NCBI RefSeq assembly: GCF_018390645.1
Contig: NZ_JAHBGC010000020.1
Coordinates: 661,467-725,466, forward strand
Direction: 5' to 3'
Origin: Ancylobacter dichloromethanicus
Lineage (GTDB): Bacteria > Pseudomonadota > Alphaproteobacteria > Rhizobiales > Xanthobacteraceae
DNA length: 64,000 nt
Both the position numbers and the translations under genes were made by a program. Below are positions 1-8,671 of the stretch, piece after piece. Below the pieces are notes generated by a model. That model ran no database searches. It was not told the origin of the DNA and saw only the letters and a list, made by a program, of their open reading frames with translations. Each line of letters begins with the position of its first letter. Positions within the stretch are counted from its first letter, which is position 1.

Positions 1-312
1 CGCGCGGCGGCCCAAATCGGGGTGCAGGGTGCGTCGACACCTATGCGACCCGCGCGAAAATGTCCTTTCCGCTTCGTCACTTACACTTCGTTCACCATGT
101 CGAGAGATGCGCCGCATTTTCGCCTCAGTCGGACAGCCTCTTGAGAGACATACAACCGGATCGTCGGTATCTTGCGGTGATCTTGAATGAGGTGCGCCAC
201 CCTTCGTCTGCCGGTCTGGCAGGCTGGAGCGGCGCTCACGAACGGTTCGGGGTGAATGGGGACCTATCCTGCTCTTGCTCGTGCTTCCAGCCGCCTCGCG
301 GCGGGTGGAGCG
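1..312. other. Upstream non-coding stretch before rlpA
   Basis: I see no convincing gene in these 312 bases. Open frames that cross them are short or run into rlpA out of frame. No tRNA fold and no well-spaced sigma70 promoter was recognised. The promoter of rlpA presumably lies here, but I cannot place it. Confidence 0.4.
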
Positions 313-1320
313 ATGGTCCGGTTCGGCCGGATCGCGGCCCTGTGCGGTGTCGGCCTGCTGGTCGCCAACTGCACCGGGGGCAACACGCTGACGAGCAAGA
401 TCGACCCGAAATACGGCGTCTCCGCCAGCCCGCGCGTTGTCGCGGCCGGGCAGCCGGTGCCCAAAGGCGGCGGCGCCTACCGTGTCGGCAAGCCGTATGT
501 GGTCGCCGGCAAGACCTATGTGCCGGCCGAGCCGAAGAAGTACCGGGCCGAGGGCCTCGCCTCCTGGTATGGCGATGATTTCCACGGTCGGCTGACCGCC
601 AATGGCGAAGTCTTCGACATGCACTCCATCGCCGCCGCGCACCCGACGCTGCCGATGCCGTCCTATGTGCGTGTCACCAATATGCAGAACCACCGTTCCA
701 TGGTGGTCCGGGTTAATGACCGGGGCCCGTTCCACGGCAACCGCGTCATCGACGTCTCCAAGCGCGCGGCGGACCTGCTCGGGTTCAAGAACAACGGAAC
801 CGCCCGCGTGCGGGTTGAATATGTCGGGCGCGCGCCGCTGGAAGGCTCGGACGACTTCCAGCTCGCCTCCACGCTGCGCATGAACGGCAAGCCCGCCAAT
901 GCGCCCGCGGTCATGGTTGCCTCCGCCGGCTCGCTGCGCGGCCTGTCCGCCGCCAACGTGCCGCTGCCGCCGAGCCGTCCGTTCGATCTCGGTGAGCCGG
1001 CCGACGGGCAGCAGGTGGCGCAGGCGCCGGAAGCCTTCTCGGCGCCGATCGCCCCGCAGCGGGTGGCCAGCAAACCCCGGCAGGCCGTGGTGGCCGCCGC
1101 GCTTCCCGCACCGCGTCCCGCCGCTTCGGCAACCCGGCGCGTCGCTGCTCCGGCGTCTTCTGCCGGCGTTCAGGTGGCGAGCCTTCCGCCGGCCATCCGG
1201 CCCGCGCCGGTACCCGCCGCCGCCGCGCCCACCGGTTGGGTCGTCGGCGCGCAACCGGTGCTGGGCTATGCCGCGACGGGCTTCGACGCGCCGGCCGATA
1301 CCGGTCGCGGCCTGTACTGA
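313..1320 (+). CDS. rlpA: RlpA-like septal/rare lipoprotein A (DPBB domain lytic transglycosylase)
   Basis: Outer-membrane lipoprotein of 335 residues. The N-terminus is a short basic stretch and hydrophobic segment ending in the lipobox VANC, so the mature protein would start at Cys20. A double-psi beta-barrel follows, recognised by GLASWYGDDFHGR, the TANGE motif and VRVNDRGPF, which are typical of RlpA transglycosylases acting on denuded glycan strands at the septum. The C-terminal third is Ala/Pro-rich, and I see no SPOR domain, which many RlpA proteins carry, so septal targeting may differ. An in-frame ATG at 256 would add 19 residues; I chose 313 because it gives a normal lipoprotein signal, although neither start has a well-spaced ribosome binding site. 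About 100 bases separate it from the downstream carboxypeptidase, which fits a cell-wall gene pair. Confidence 0.85.
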   Translation: MVRFGRIAALCGVGLLVANCTGGNTLTSKIDPKYGVSASPRVVAAGQPVPKGGGAYRVGKPYVVAGKTYVPAEPKKYRAEGLASWYGDDFHGRLTANGEVFDMHSIAAAHPTLPMPSYVRVTNMQNHRSMVVRVNDRGPFHGNRVIDVSKRAADLLGFKNNGTARVRVEYVGRAPLEGSDDFQLASTLRMNGKPANAPAVMVASAGSLRGLSAANVPLPPSRPFDLGEPADGQQVAQAPEAFSAPIAPQRVASKPRQAVVAAALPAPRPAASATRRVAAPASSAGVQVASLPPAIRPAPVPAAAAPTGWVVGAQPVLGYAATGFDAPADTGRGLY

Positions 1321-1420
1321 TCTGTTCCGACTGCCTGCGTTCTGGCAACGCCGAGCCGCCGGCCGCATTGCGGCGGCGGCGATCGGCTGTTAACTCTGCC
1401 CGGAGCCAGGGAGGATCGCC

Positions 1421-2659
1421 GTGAGGCTGTTGCGCATCATGTTCCCGGGCCGGTCGCCCGCCGGCGTATCGACGGCCACGCGATGGGCGGCCGGATCGCT
1501 GGCCATGCTGACATTCCTCATTGCGAGCCTGCTGCCGGGCAGGGCCCAGACGGCACCGGACATCTCGTCGCCGCAGGCGATCCTGCTGGACTTCGATAGC
1601 GGCTCGGTGCTGTACGAGCGCGCCGCCGATACGCCCAGCCCGCCGGCCAGCATCGCCAAGCTGATGACCATGGCCGTGGTGTTCGGCGAGATCGACGCCG
1701 GCCGGCTGTCGCAGGACACCGAGTTCAAGGTGAGTGAATATGCGTGGCGACGGGGCGGGGCGCCGTCGGGCGGCTCCACCATGTTCGCTGCCGTCAACAG
1801 TACCATCAAGGTCAGCGATCTGCTGCGCGGGGCTATTATCCCGTCCGGCAATGACGCCGCCATCGTGCTGGCCGAGGGCATTTCTGGCAACGAACTGGCG
1901 TTCACGGTCAGGATGAACCAGGAGGCCAAGCGCCTCGGGCTGACCGGCTCGGTGTTCGTGAATTCCAGCGGGCTGGCCGACCCCGACCAGAAGACGACGC
2001 CGCGCGACATGGCCAAGATTGCCGGGTCCATCATTCGCGAGCATCCCGACCTCTACAAGATTTACAGCGAGCCGGATTTTCTCTGGAACAAGATCCGCCA
2101 GAACAACCGCAACCCGCTGCTCGGCATGAGCTTGGGCGCCGACGGCTTCATGACCGGCTACGAGAAGGATGCCGGCTTCAATGTCGTCGGCTCGGCGATC
2201 CAGAACGGCCAGAGGCTCATCGTCGTCATCATGGGTGCGAAGAGCGAGAAGGAGCGGGCCGAGGATGCCCGCAAGCTGCTCGAATGGGGCTTCCGTTCGT
2301 TCGAATCGCGCACCTTGTTCGAGCCCGGACAGATCGTCGGGGAGGCGACGCTCTATGGCGGCGCGCGCAATGGTGCGCCGCTGACGAGCGACGCGCCGAT
2401 CCGCGTGCTGGTGTCACGCATGGGCGACGAGAAACTGGTGGCGCGCATCCGCTTCGAGGGGCCGGTTCCGGCACCGGTGAAGAAGGGCGAGGAGCTGGCA
2501 CGGCTGATGGTCTATCGCGGCGACCAGCTTGCGCTTGAAACGCCGCTGGTGGCGGCCGAGACGGTGCCGGCGGGGCCGCTGTGGCGCCGGGCGATGGACG
2601 GCGCCTATGAACTGGTCGTGAGCCTGCTGCGTCAGGGCTACGCCAAGCTGACGGGCTGA
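1421..2659 (+). CDS. D-alanyl-D-alanine carboxypeptidase family protein (PBP5/6-like, S11 peptidase) with altered KTG motif
   Basis: Exported penicillin-binding protein of 412 residues that would trim the terminal D-Ala from peptidoglycan stem peptides. It starts with GTG after the ribosome site GGGAGG. An N-terminal signal ends near GRAQ. The nucleophile motif is S77-I-A-K80 and the second motif is S142-G-N144. The third motif, normally KTG, reads M244-T-G246 (codon ATG at 2150), so the conserved active-site lysine is absent. The C-terminal beta domain and a final amphipathic stretch (about 385-412) are present, matching membrane-anchored PBP5 homologues in length. The tmk start follows the stop codon by two bases, which suggests coupled translation. 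The family is clear; whether it is still an active carboxypeptidase is uncertain. Confidence 0.88.
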   Translation: MRLLRIMFPGRSPAGVSTATRWAAGSLAMLTFLIASLLPGRAQTAPDISSPQAILLDFDSGSVLYERAADTPSPPASIAKLMTMAVVFGEIDAGRLSQDTEFKVSEYAWRRGGAPSGGSTMFAAVNSTIKVSDLLRGAIIPSGNDAAIVLAEGISGNELAFTVRMNQEAKRLGLTGSVFVNSSGLADPDQKTTPRDMAKIAGSIIREHPDLYKIYSEPDFLWNKIRQNNRNPLLGMSLGADGFMTGYEKDAGFNVVGSAIQNGQRLIVVIMGAKSEKERAEDARKLLEWGFRSFESRTLFEPGQIVGEATLYGGARNGAPLTSDAPIRVLVSRMGDEKLVARIRFEGPVPAPVKKGEELARLMVYRGDQLALETPLVAAETVPAGPLWRRAMDGAYELVVSLLRQGYAKLTG

Positions 2660-2661
2660 GC

Positions 2662-3510
2662 ATGCCTGCCCGCACGCCGCCGCCCCCGCACGCCTCCGCA
2701 CCAGCCTCTCCGCCGGACCGGTCGGAATCGACCAGGAAGGCCCGGGCACCGGCCAAGGCCGAGCCGAAGCCGGCGAAGGCGACGAAGAAGGCGGCGGCCA
2801 AATCCGCCCCCGGATCGGCGGCGAAGCCGGCGCCCAAGAGAGCGGTCTCCACCGGACCCGGCCGCTTCATCACCTTCGAAGGCGGGGAGGGGGCCGGAAA
2901 GTCGACGCAGGTGCGCCGGCTGCTGGAGCGCCTGCAGGGCCTCGGCATCGACGCGGTCGTGACCCGCGAGCCGGGCGGCTCGACCGGGGCCGAGATCATG
3001 CGCCACCTCATCCTTTCGGGCGCCGCCAAGCCGCTGGGGCCGCTGGCCGAAGCCGCGTTGTTCGCGGCCGCCCGCGCCGACCATCTCGACGCCACCATCC
3101 GCCCGGCGCTGGCGCGCGGGGCCTGGGTGGTGTGCGACCGCTTCGCCGATTCGACGCGCGTCTATCAGGGCGCACTCGGCGATGTCGATCCGGGCCTGAT
3201 CGCGGCGCTGGAGGCGGTGACGGTGGGCGACACCCGCCCGGACCTGACGCTGATCCTCGACCTTCCCGCCGAGGTGGGGTTGTCCCGCGCCGCCGCGCGC
3301 TCGGGGAGCAAAGCCGACCGCTTCGAGAGCGAGGGGCTGAACTTCCATCGCCGCCTGCGCGAGGCATTTCGCGCGCTCGCCGTCCGCGAGCCCGAGCGCT
3401 GCGTGCTGATCGATGCGGGCGCCGGGGTCGACACGGTGGCCGAGGCGATCTGGGAGGCGGTGTCGTCGCGGCTGAAGCCGCCCGCGCCCCGCCGGAGGAA
3501 ACGCCGATGA
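2662..3510 (+). CDS. tmk: Thymidylate kinase with a basic, low-complexity N-terminal extension
   Basis: Phosphorylates dTMP to dTDP with ATP for DNA synthesis. The catalytic core begins near residue 67, with P-loop GGEGAGKS at 74-81, the dTMP-binding motif CDRFADSTRVYQG, and the LID region around ADRFESEGLNF. At 282 residues it is about 65-70 longer than usual Tmk proteins. The extra part is an N-terminal tail rich in Lys, Ala and Pro, resembling histone H1 or AlgP tails. No in-frame ATG, GTG or TTG exists between 2662 and the P-loop, so the tail must be translated if the enzyme is. It follows the carboxypeptidase by two bases and shares a 4-base ATGA with holB, so it sits in a tight operon with DNA replication genes. 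Confidence 0.95.
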   Translation: MPARTPPPPHASAPASPPDRSESTRKARAPAKAEPKPAKATKKAAAKSAPGSAAKPAPKRAVSTGPGRFITFEGGEGAGKSTQVRRLLERLQGLGIDAVVTREPGGSTGAEIMRHLILSGAAKPLGPLAEAALFAAARADHLDATIRPALARGAWVVCDRFADSTRVYQGALGDVDPGLIAALEAVTVGDTRPDLTLILDLPAEVGLSRAAARSGSKADRFESEGLNFHRRLREAFRALAVREPERCVLIDAGAGVDTVAEAIWEAVSSRLKPPAPRRRKRR

Positions 3511-4544
3511 AGGACGCTGCGCCGCTCGAAGGCGACCGCTTCGGCACCGCGCCCGCCCCGCGCGAGACCGCGCATCTGATCGGGCATGAGGAAGCGCAGG
3601 CCATGGTGCGCACGGCGTGGGACGCCGGGCGACTGCCGCATGCGCTGCTGCTCGGCGGGGCGGAGGGAATCGGCAAGGCGACGCTCGCCTACACCATCGC
3701 CCGTTTCGTGCTCTCGGGCGGAGCCGCGCCGGCACATGCGATCGACGTCGATCCCGGCCATCCCGCCGCGCGGCAGGTGGCGGCGCTGTCGCATCCCGAC
3801 CTGCTGGTACTGCGGCGCACGCCGAACGACGCCGGCAAGCTGCCCTCGATGATCCCGGCCGAGACGGTGCGGCGGGTGCGCAGCTTCTTCGGCTCCACGG
3901 CGGCGCTGGGCGGCTGGCGGGTCTGCATCGTCGACACGCTCGACGAGATGAACGCGCAGGGCGCCAACGCGCTGCTGAAGACGCTGGAGGAGCCGCCGAC
4001 GCGCTCGCTGTTCCTGCTGGTGAGCCACGCGCCGGGGCGGCTGCTGCCCACCATCCGCTCGCGTTGCCGCATGGTGCCGCTGCGCGCGTTGACGGTGGCG
4101 CAGGTGGTGGAGGCGCTGGAAACCTTGAGCGTAAACCTTCCCGCGCTCGACCGCAGCCGTTTCCCCGAGGCGGCGGAAGCCTCGGGGGGAAGCGTGCGCG
4201 AGGCGCTGGCACTGCTGGAGGGCGACGGCCTCGCCGTGCGCAACGCGACGAAGGTGCTGCTCGATGCGCTGTCGGAGGTCGAACCGAAGGCGCTGCACGC
4301 GCTTGGCGAGCGACTTCAGGGCGACCGGGGAGGGGCGTTGGCGAGTTTCGTCGGCACGGTCGAGGGCTGGATCAGTGACCATGCCACCGGGCGTCGCCAG
4401 ACCGCTTCCGTCCGCCTTGCACGCCTCCCGGAGGTGTGGGAGAAGGTTCGCCGCGCTGCGGTCGACGCCGAAGTCTACAATCTCGATCGCAAGACCCTCG
4501 TCTTCCGGATCTTCGCGTCGCTCAACGAGGCCCTGCGCCCCTGA
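3507..4544 (+). CDS. holB: DNA polymerase III subunit delta prime
   Basis: Clamp-loader subunit of the replicative polymerase, 345 residues. The AAA+ module starts with the P-loop [10 protein letters not shown], continues with [11 protein letters not shown] (Walker B region) and carries the SRC sensor as IRSRCR. The cysteines of the zinc module in the E. coli protein are not visible after the P-loop, so that module seems to be missing. The start ATG overlaps the tmk stop (ATGA at 3507-3510). A longer open frame upstream reads through tmk in another frame and has no homologous content. The tmk-holB-metG-tatD-MBL order is a common proteobacterial arrangement. Confidence 0.93.
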   Translation: MKDAAPLEGDRFGTAPAPRETAHLIGHEEAQAMVRTAWDAGRLPHALLLGGAEGIGKATLAYTIARFVLSGGAAPAHAIDVDPGHPAARQVAALSHPDLLVLRRTPNDAGKLPSMIPAETVRRVRSFFGSTAALGGWRVCIVDTLDEMNAQGANALLKTLEEPPTRSLFLLVSHAPGRLLPTIRSRCRMVPLRALTVAQVVEALETLSVNLPALDRSRFPEAAEASGGSVREALALLEGDGLAVRNATKVLLDALSEVEPKALHALGERLQGDRGGALASFVGTVEGWISDHATGRRQTASVRLARLPEVWEKVRRAAVDAEVYNLDRKTLVFRIFASLNEALRP

Positions 4545-4579
4545 TCGCGCGCCGGCCGGCCGCCCCGCAGGAAACCGCC

Positions 4580-6136
4580 GTGAGACCCGCCTTCTACATC
4601 ACCACCGCGATCGACTACCCCAATGGCGCGCCCCATATCGGCCACGCCTATGAGAAGATCGCCTCGGACGCGCTCGCCCGCTTCAAGAAGCTCGACGGCT
4701 ATGACGTCTTCTTCCTGACCGGCACCGACGAGCACGGGCTGAAGATGGCGCAGACGGCGGAAAAACAGGGGCTGACGCCGCTCGAATGGGCGACCAAGAA
4801 CGCGACCCGTTTCCAGGAGATGGATGCGCTGCTCGGCGTCGAATATGACCGCTTCATCCGCACCACCGACGAGGACCATGTGGTCTCCAGCCAGGCGATC
4901 TGGCAGCGCATGGTGGAGGCGGGCGACATCTATCTCGGCGCCTATTCCGGCTGGTACTCGGTGCGCGACGAGGCCTATTACGCCGAGGACGAGACCACGG
5001 TGAACCCCGATGGCGTGCGGCTCGGGCCGCAGGGCACGCCGGTGGAGTGGACCGAGGAGAAGAGCTATTTCTTCCGCCTGTCCGCCTATCAGCAGAAACT
5101 GCTCGACTATTACGACGCCCACCCGGATTTCATTCGCCCCGAGGTGCGCCGCAACGAGGTGACCAGCTTCGTGAAGGGCGGGCTTCAGGACCTGTCGATC
5201 AGCCGCACCACCTTTTCCTGGGGTATCCCGGTGCCGGGCGACCCGGACCATGTGATGTATGTCTGGGTCGACGCGCTCACCAACTACATCACCGGCGTCG
5301 GCTATCCCGATATGGCGAGCGCGAGCTTCCAGCGCTTCTGGCCGGCGAACCTGCACATCATCGGCAAGGACATCATCCGCTTCCACGCGGTGTACTGGCC
5401 GGCCTTCCTGATGTCGGCCGGCATCGAGTTGCCGAAGACCGTGTTCGCCCACGGCTTCATCCATAATCGCGGGGAGAAGATGTCGAAGTCGGTCGGAAAT
5501 GTGATCGACCCATTCGACCTCGCACGTGCCTATGGCGTCGATGCGCTGCGCTATTTCCTGCTGCGCGAGATCCCGTTCGGCCAGGACGGCTCTTACAGCC
5601 ACGACGCCATCGTCGCCCGCACCAATGCCGACCTCGCCAATGATTTGGGCAACCTCGCCCAGCGCTCGCTGTCGATGATCGCCAAGAATCTCGGCGGCAC
5701 GCTGCCGGCGCCCGGCCTGCTCTCGGCGGATGACGCGGCGATCCTCGCCAGCGCCGATGCCATGGGCACCAAGGTGCGCGAAGCGATGGAGGCGCAGCAG
5801 ATCCACAACGCGCTCGCCGCCATCTGGTCGGTAGTGGCCGACGCCAACCGCTATTTCGCCGGTGCCGCGCCGTGGGAATTGCGCAAGACCGCGCCGGAGC
5901 GCTTTGGCACGGTGCTGTGGACGACGGCGGAGGTGGTGCGCCAGGTCGCCCTGCTGGCGCAACCCTTCATCCCAGAAAGCGCCGGCAAGCTGCTGGATCT
6001 GCTTGCCATTCCGGCTGAAGGCCGCAGCTTCGCCAGCCTTGGCGAGGCTGGCCGGCTGGCCGGCGGCACCGCGCTGCCGGCGCCGGTCGGGGTGTTCCCG
6101 CGCTATGTCGAGCCCGAGGCGCCGGCCGCCTCATGA
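4580..6136 (+). CDS. metG: Methionyl-tRNA synthetase
   Basis: Charges tRNA-Met and initiator tRNA with methionine; cytoplasmic class I synthetase of 518 residues. It shows the HIGH signature in [11 protein letters not shown], the TGTDEHG motif, and the KMSKS loop as EKMSKSVGN. The zinc knuckle cysteines are replaced ([11 protein letters not shown]), so this is the zinc-free form, and there is no C-terminal tRNA-binding (EMAP-like) domain. The start is a GTG at 4580, preceded by AGGAAA and immediately followed by the conserved [15 protein letters not shown] stretch. The stop overlaps the tatD start by four bases. Confidence 0.96.
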   Translation: MRPAFYITTAIDYPNGAPHIGHAYEKIASDALARFKKLDGYDVFFLTGTDEHGLKMAQTAEKQGLTPLEWATKNATRFQEMDALLGVEYDRFIRTTDEDHVVSSQAIWQRMVEAGDIYLGAYSGWYSVRDEAYYAEDETTVNPDGVRLGPQGTPVEWTEEKSYFFRLSAYQQKLLDYYDAHPDFIRPEVRRNEVTSFVKGGLQDLSISRTTFSWGIPVPGDPDHVMYVWVDALTNYITGVGYPDMASASFQRFWPANLHIIGKDIIRFHAVYWPAFLMSAGIELPKTVFAHGFIHNRGEKMSKSVGNVIDPFDLARAYGVDALRYFLLREIPFGQDGSYSHDAIVARTNADLANDLGNLAQRSLSMIAKNLGGTLPAPGLLSADDAAILASADAMGTKVREAMEAQQIHNALAAIWSVVADANRYFAGAAPWELRKTAPERFGTVLWTTAEVVRQVALLAQPFIPESAGKLLDLLAIPAEGRSFASLGEAGRLAGGTALPAPVGVFPRYVEPEAPAAS

Positions 6137-6906
6137 TCGTCGACAGCCATTGCCATCTCGACTTCCCGGACTTCGCCGCGGAACTTGACGACGTGGTGGC
6201 GCGGGCGCGCGCCGCCGGTATCGGCCGCTTGGTCACCATCGGCACACGGGTGCGCCGCTCAGGTGAGGTGAGGGCGATCGCCGAGCGTTTCGACGACGTG
6301 TTCTGCTCGGTCGGCACTCATCCGCACAATGCCGGTGAGGAAGCCGACGTGACGCTCGACGAACTGCTGGCCGCAGCGGACCACCCGAAGGTCGTCGCCA
6401 TCGGCGAGGCCGGGCTCGACTATCACTACGACACTGCGCCGCGCGCGGCGCAGGCGACCGGCTTCCGGCTGCATATCGAGGCGGCGCGTCGCACCGGCCT
6501 GCCGCTGGTGATCCATGCCCGCGACGCGGACGAGGATGTGGCGGCGATTCTGGAAGAGGAAAGCGGGAAGGGGGGCTTCGGCTTCGTGCTGCACTGCTTC
6601 ACCGCCGGGCCGGACCTCGCCCGCCGCGCGGTGGCGCTGGGCGGCTATGTCTCGTTCTCCGGCATCCTGACCTTCAAGTCCGGCGCACCGCTGCGCGAGA
6701 TCGCCGCCAGCCTGCCGGCCGACCGGGTGCTGGTGGAGACGGATGCGCCCTATCTCGCGCCCAACAGCCATCGCGGCAAGCGCAACGAGCCTTCCTATGT
6801 GGTGGAGACCGCCCATATACTGGCGCAGGCGCGCGGCGTGCCGTTCGAGGAGATTGCCGCGCTGACCACACAGAATTTCTTCCGCCTGTTCTCCCGCGCA
6901 TCCTAG
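6133..6906 (+). CDS. tatD: TatD family metal-dependent hydrolase (DNase)
   Basis: 257-residue TIM-barrel metallo-hydrolase. The metal-binding HxH is in VDSHCHLDF at the N-terminus, followed by [26 protein letters not shown] and [11 protein letters not shown], all in the order expected for TatD/YcfH. Family members act as 3'-5' exonucleases or D-aminoacyl/DNA hydrolases in DNA quality control; the exact substrate cannot be read from sequence. Translation is coupled to metG by an ATGA overlap, and the MBL hydrolase starts 15 bases downstream. Confidence 0.92.
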   Translation: MIVDSHCHLDFPDFAAELDDVVARARAAGIGRLVTIGTRVRRSGEVRAIAERFDDVFCSVGTHPHNAGEEADVTLDELLAAADHPKVVAIGEAGLDYHYDTAPRAAQATGFRLHIEAARRTGLPLVIHARDADEDVAAILEEESGKGGFGFVLHCFTAGPDLARRAVALGGYVSFSGILTFKSGAPLREIAASLPADRVLVETDAPYLAPNSHRGKRNEPSYVVETAHILAQARGVPFEEIAALTTQNFFRLFSRAS

Positions 6907-6921
6907 AGGCTTCCGCCCGCC

Positions 6922-7722
6922 ATGGCGTTCATCTTCACCATTCTCGGCTGCGGTTCCTCCGGTGGGGTGCCGCGAGTCGGGCAGGGATGGGGCGCCTGCG
7001 ACCCGGACGAGCCGCGCAACCGCCGCCGCCGCTGCTCAATGCTGGCGGAGCGCTTCGAGCCCGGCATCGCCCAGCCGACCCGGGTGCTGATCGACACCTC
7101 GCCGGATTTGCGCGAACAGCTGATCGGCGCCCAGGTCGACCGTCTCGATGGCGTGCTGTTCACCCATGAGCATGCTGACCACACGCACGGCATTGACGAC
7201 CTGCGCCCGCTCACCATCATGCACCGGCGCCGCATCGACGTGTATGTCGACCCGGACACCTCGGTGCTGCTGCACCAGCGCTTCGGCTACTGCTTCGAGA
7301 CGCCGCCGGGCAGCGACTACCCGCCGATCCTCACCGAGCACCGTTACCATGCCGGCGACACGATCCGTGTCGATGGCCCGGCTGGGCCGATCGAGGCGCA
7401 AGCCTTCCGCCAGTTCCACGGCAGCATCATCTCGCATGGCTTTCGCATCGGCGGGCTGGCCTATTCCAGCGACCTGCACGACCTGCCGGACGACAGCCTG
7501 CCTTATCTTGAGGACCTCGACATGTGGATCGTCGACGCGTTGCGACCCAAGCCGCACCCGACGCATTTCTCACTGGGCGAGGCGCTAGCCTGGATCGAGC
7601 GCCTGAAGCCACGCCGTGCCGTGCTCACCAATTTGCACACCGATCTCGACTACGCCACGCTGATGCGCGACTTGCCGGAGGGCGTGACGGCGGCCTTCGA
7701 CGGCATGAAAATCGAGTTCTGA
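6922..7722 (+). CDS. MBL-fold metallo-hydrolase (PhnP/lactamase-B-like)
   Basis: Cytoplasmic 266-residue beta-lactamase-fold protein. The zinc-binding motif HxHxDH appears as THEHADHTHGIDDL. Further metal ligands are likely in FHGSIISHG, the DLHDLPD region and LHTDLDY near the C-terminus. The N-terminal GCGSSGGVPR is characteristic of the PhnP-like phosphodiesterase group, which suggests cleavage of cyclic or nucleotide phosphodiesters, but the substrate is unknown. It forms the tail of the metG-tatD operon, an association common in alphaproteobacteria. The start is preceded by GAGG about nine bases upstream. Confidence 0.85.
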   Translation: MAFIFTILGCGSSGGVPRVGQGWGACDPDEPRNRRRRCSMLAERFEPGIAQPTRVLIDTSPDLREQLIGAQVDRLDGVLFTHEHADHTHGIDDLRPLTIMHRRRIDVYVDPDTSVLLHQRFGYCFETPPGSDYPPILTEHRYHAGDTIRVDGPAGPIEAQAFRQFHGSIISHGFRIGGLAYSSDLHDLPDDSLPYLEDLDMWIVDALRPKPHPTHFSLGEALAWIERLKPRRAVLTNLHTDLDYATLMRDLPEGVTAAFDGMKIEF

Positions 7723-7788
7723 CAGCGCCTTAGGGTGGCGGATTCACGCCGCCCTACATATTTCGCCTTGCTAGTTATTTTCCATAAT

Positions 7789-8655
7789 ATGACTTCTGCG
7801 AATGAAAGAGCCGTGGATTTGAAGCCTTCTCGTGACATCCATCGCCTGCTGGAAATCATGGCCGCGCTGCGGGCACCGGAGACCGGCTGTCCCTGGGACC
7901 TGGCGCAGGACTTCGCCTCGATCGCGCCCTACACCATTGAGGAGGCCTATGAGGTCGCGGACGCCATTGCCCGCGGCGACCTCGACGATCTGTGCGACGA
8001 ACTCGGCGACCTGCTGCTGCAGGTGGTCTTTCACGCTCGCATGGCGCAGGAGCGCGGCTCGTTCGATTTCGGCGCCGTGGTGGAAGCCATCACCTCGAAG
8101 ATGATCCGCCGCCATCCGCATGTGTTCGCTGACGCGCATGGGCGGGACGTCGCGGCAGTGAATGCCGCCTGGGACGCGATCAAGGCGGAGGAGAAGGCGG
8201 AGCGGGCCGAGCGGCGGCTCCGGCGCGGCCTGCCGCCGGAACCGGAGCAGGGTCGCGCACTGGACGGCGTGCCGGCCGGGGCCCCCGCCCTCACCCGCGC
8301 GGTGAAGCTGCAGAACAAGGCGGCCAAGGTCGGGTTCGATTGGCCCAATGTGCGCCCGGTGCTGGCCAAGATCCGCGAGGAGATCGACGAGGTGGAAGCG
8401 GAGATCGTGGCCGGGGACCGTGCGGCGGCCGCCGACGAGGTCGGCGACCTGCTCTTCGCGCTGGCCAACCTCGCCCGCCATCTCGACGTCGATCCGGAAG
8501 CGGCCTTGCGCGGCACCAACCAGAAATTCGTCCGCCGCTTCGCCTATATCGAGGACCGGCTGGCCGATGAGGGCCGCCGGCCGGACGCCGCCAGTCTCGA
8601 CGAGATGGAAGCGCTCTGGCAGGCGGCGAAAACCGCGCCTTCCGCCAGGGATTGA
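7789..8655 (+). CDS. mazG: Nucleoside triphosphate pyrophosphohydrolase MazG
   Basis: House-cleaning enzyme that hydrolyses NTPs and dNTPs to monophosphates. The protein carries two MazG repeats: the first contains GCPWD, EEAYEV and the metal site DELGDLLLQVVFHA; the second contains EEIDEVEAEI and DEVGDLLFALANLARH. The start is uncertain. ATG 7789 lies in an AT-rich patch with no obvious ribosome site. GTG 7813 has GAAAGAG just upstream and begins directly before the conserved SRDIHRLLEIM. A GTG at 7735 also exists. The AT-rich 7740-7790 segment may hold its own promoter. It faces hflX head-on, with 16 bases between the stop codons. Confidence 0.93.
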   Translation: MTSANERAVDLKPSRDIHRLLEIMAALRAPETGCPWDLAQDFASIAPYTIEEAYEVADAIARGDLDDLCDELGDLLLQVVFHARMAQERGSFDFGAVVEAITSKMIRRHPHVFADAHGRDVAAVNAAWDAIKAEEKAERAERRLRRGLPPEPEQGRALDGVPAGAPALTRAVKLQNKAAKVGFDWPNVRPVLAKIREEIDEVEAEIVAGDRAAAADEVGDLLFALANLARHLDVDPEAALRGTNQKFVRRFAYIEDRLADEGRRPDAASLDEMEALWQAAKTAPSARD

Positions 8656-8671
8656 TGTTCGGGGAGGGCGT

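Noticed and set aside
1358..1390. GC-rich inverted repeat after rlpA
   Set aside because: A hairpin can be drawn, but there is no T-run, and such pairings are common in DNA of this composition.
911..2044. Minus-strand open frame opposite rlpA and the carboxypeptidase
   Set aside because: No domain or start signal; an antisense shadow of two recognisable genes in high-GC DNA.
2638..4212. Long minus-strand open frame opposite tmk and holB
   Set aside because: The translation is Arg/Pro/Ala-rich with no recognisable domain; it mirrors the codon bias of the real plus-strand genes.
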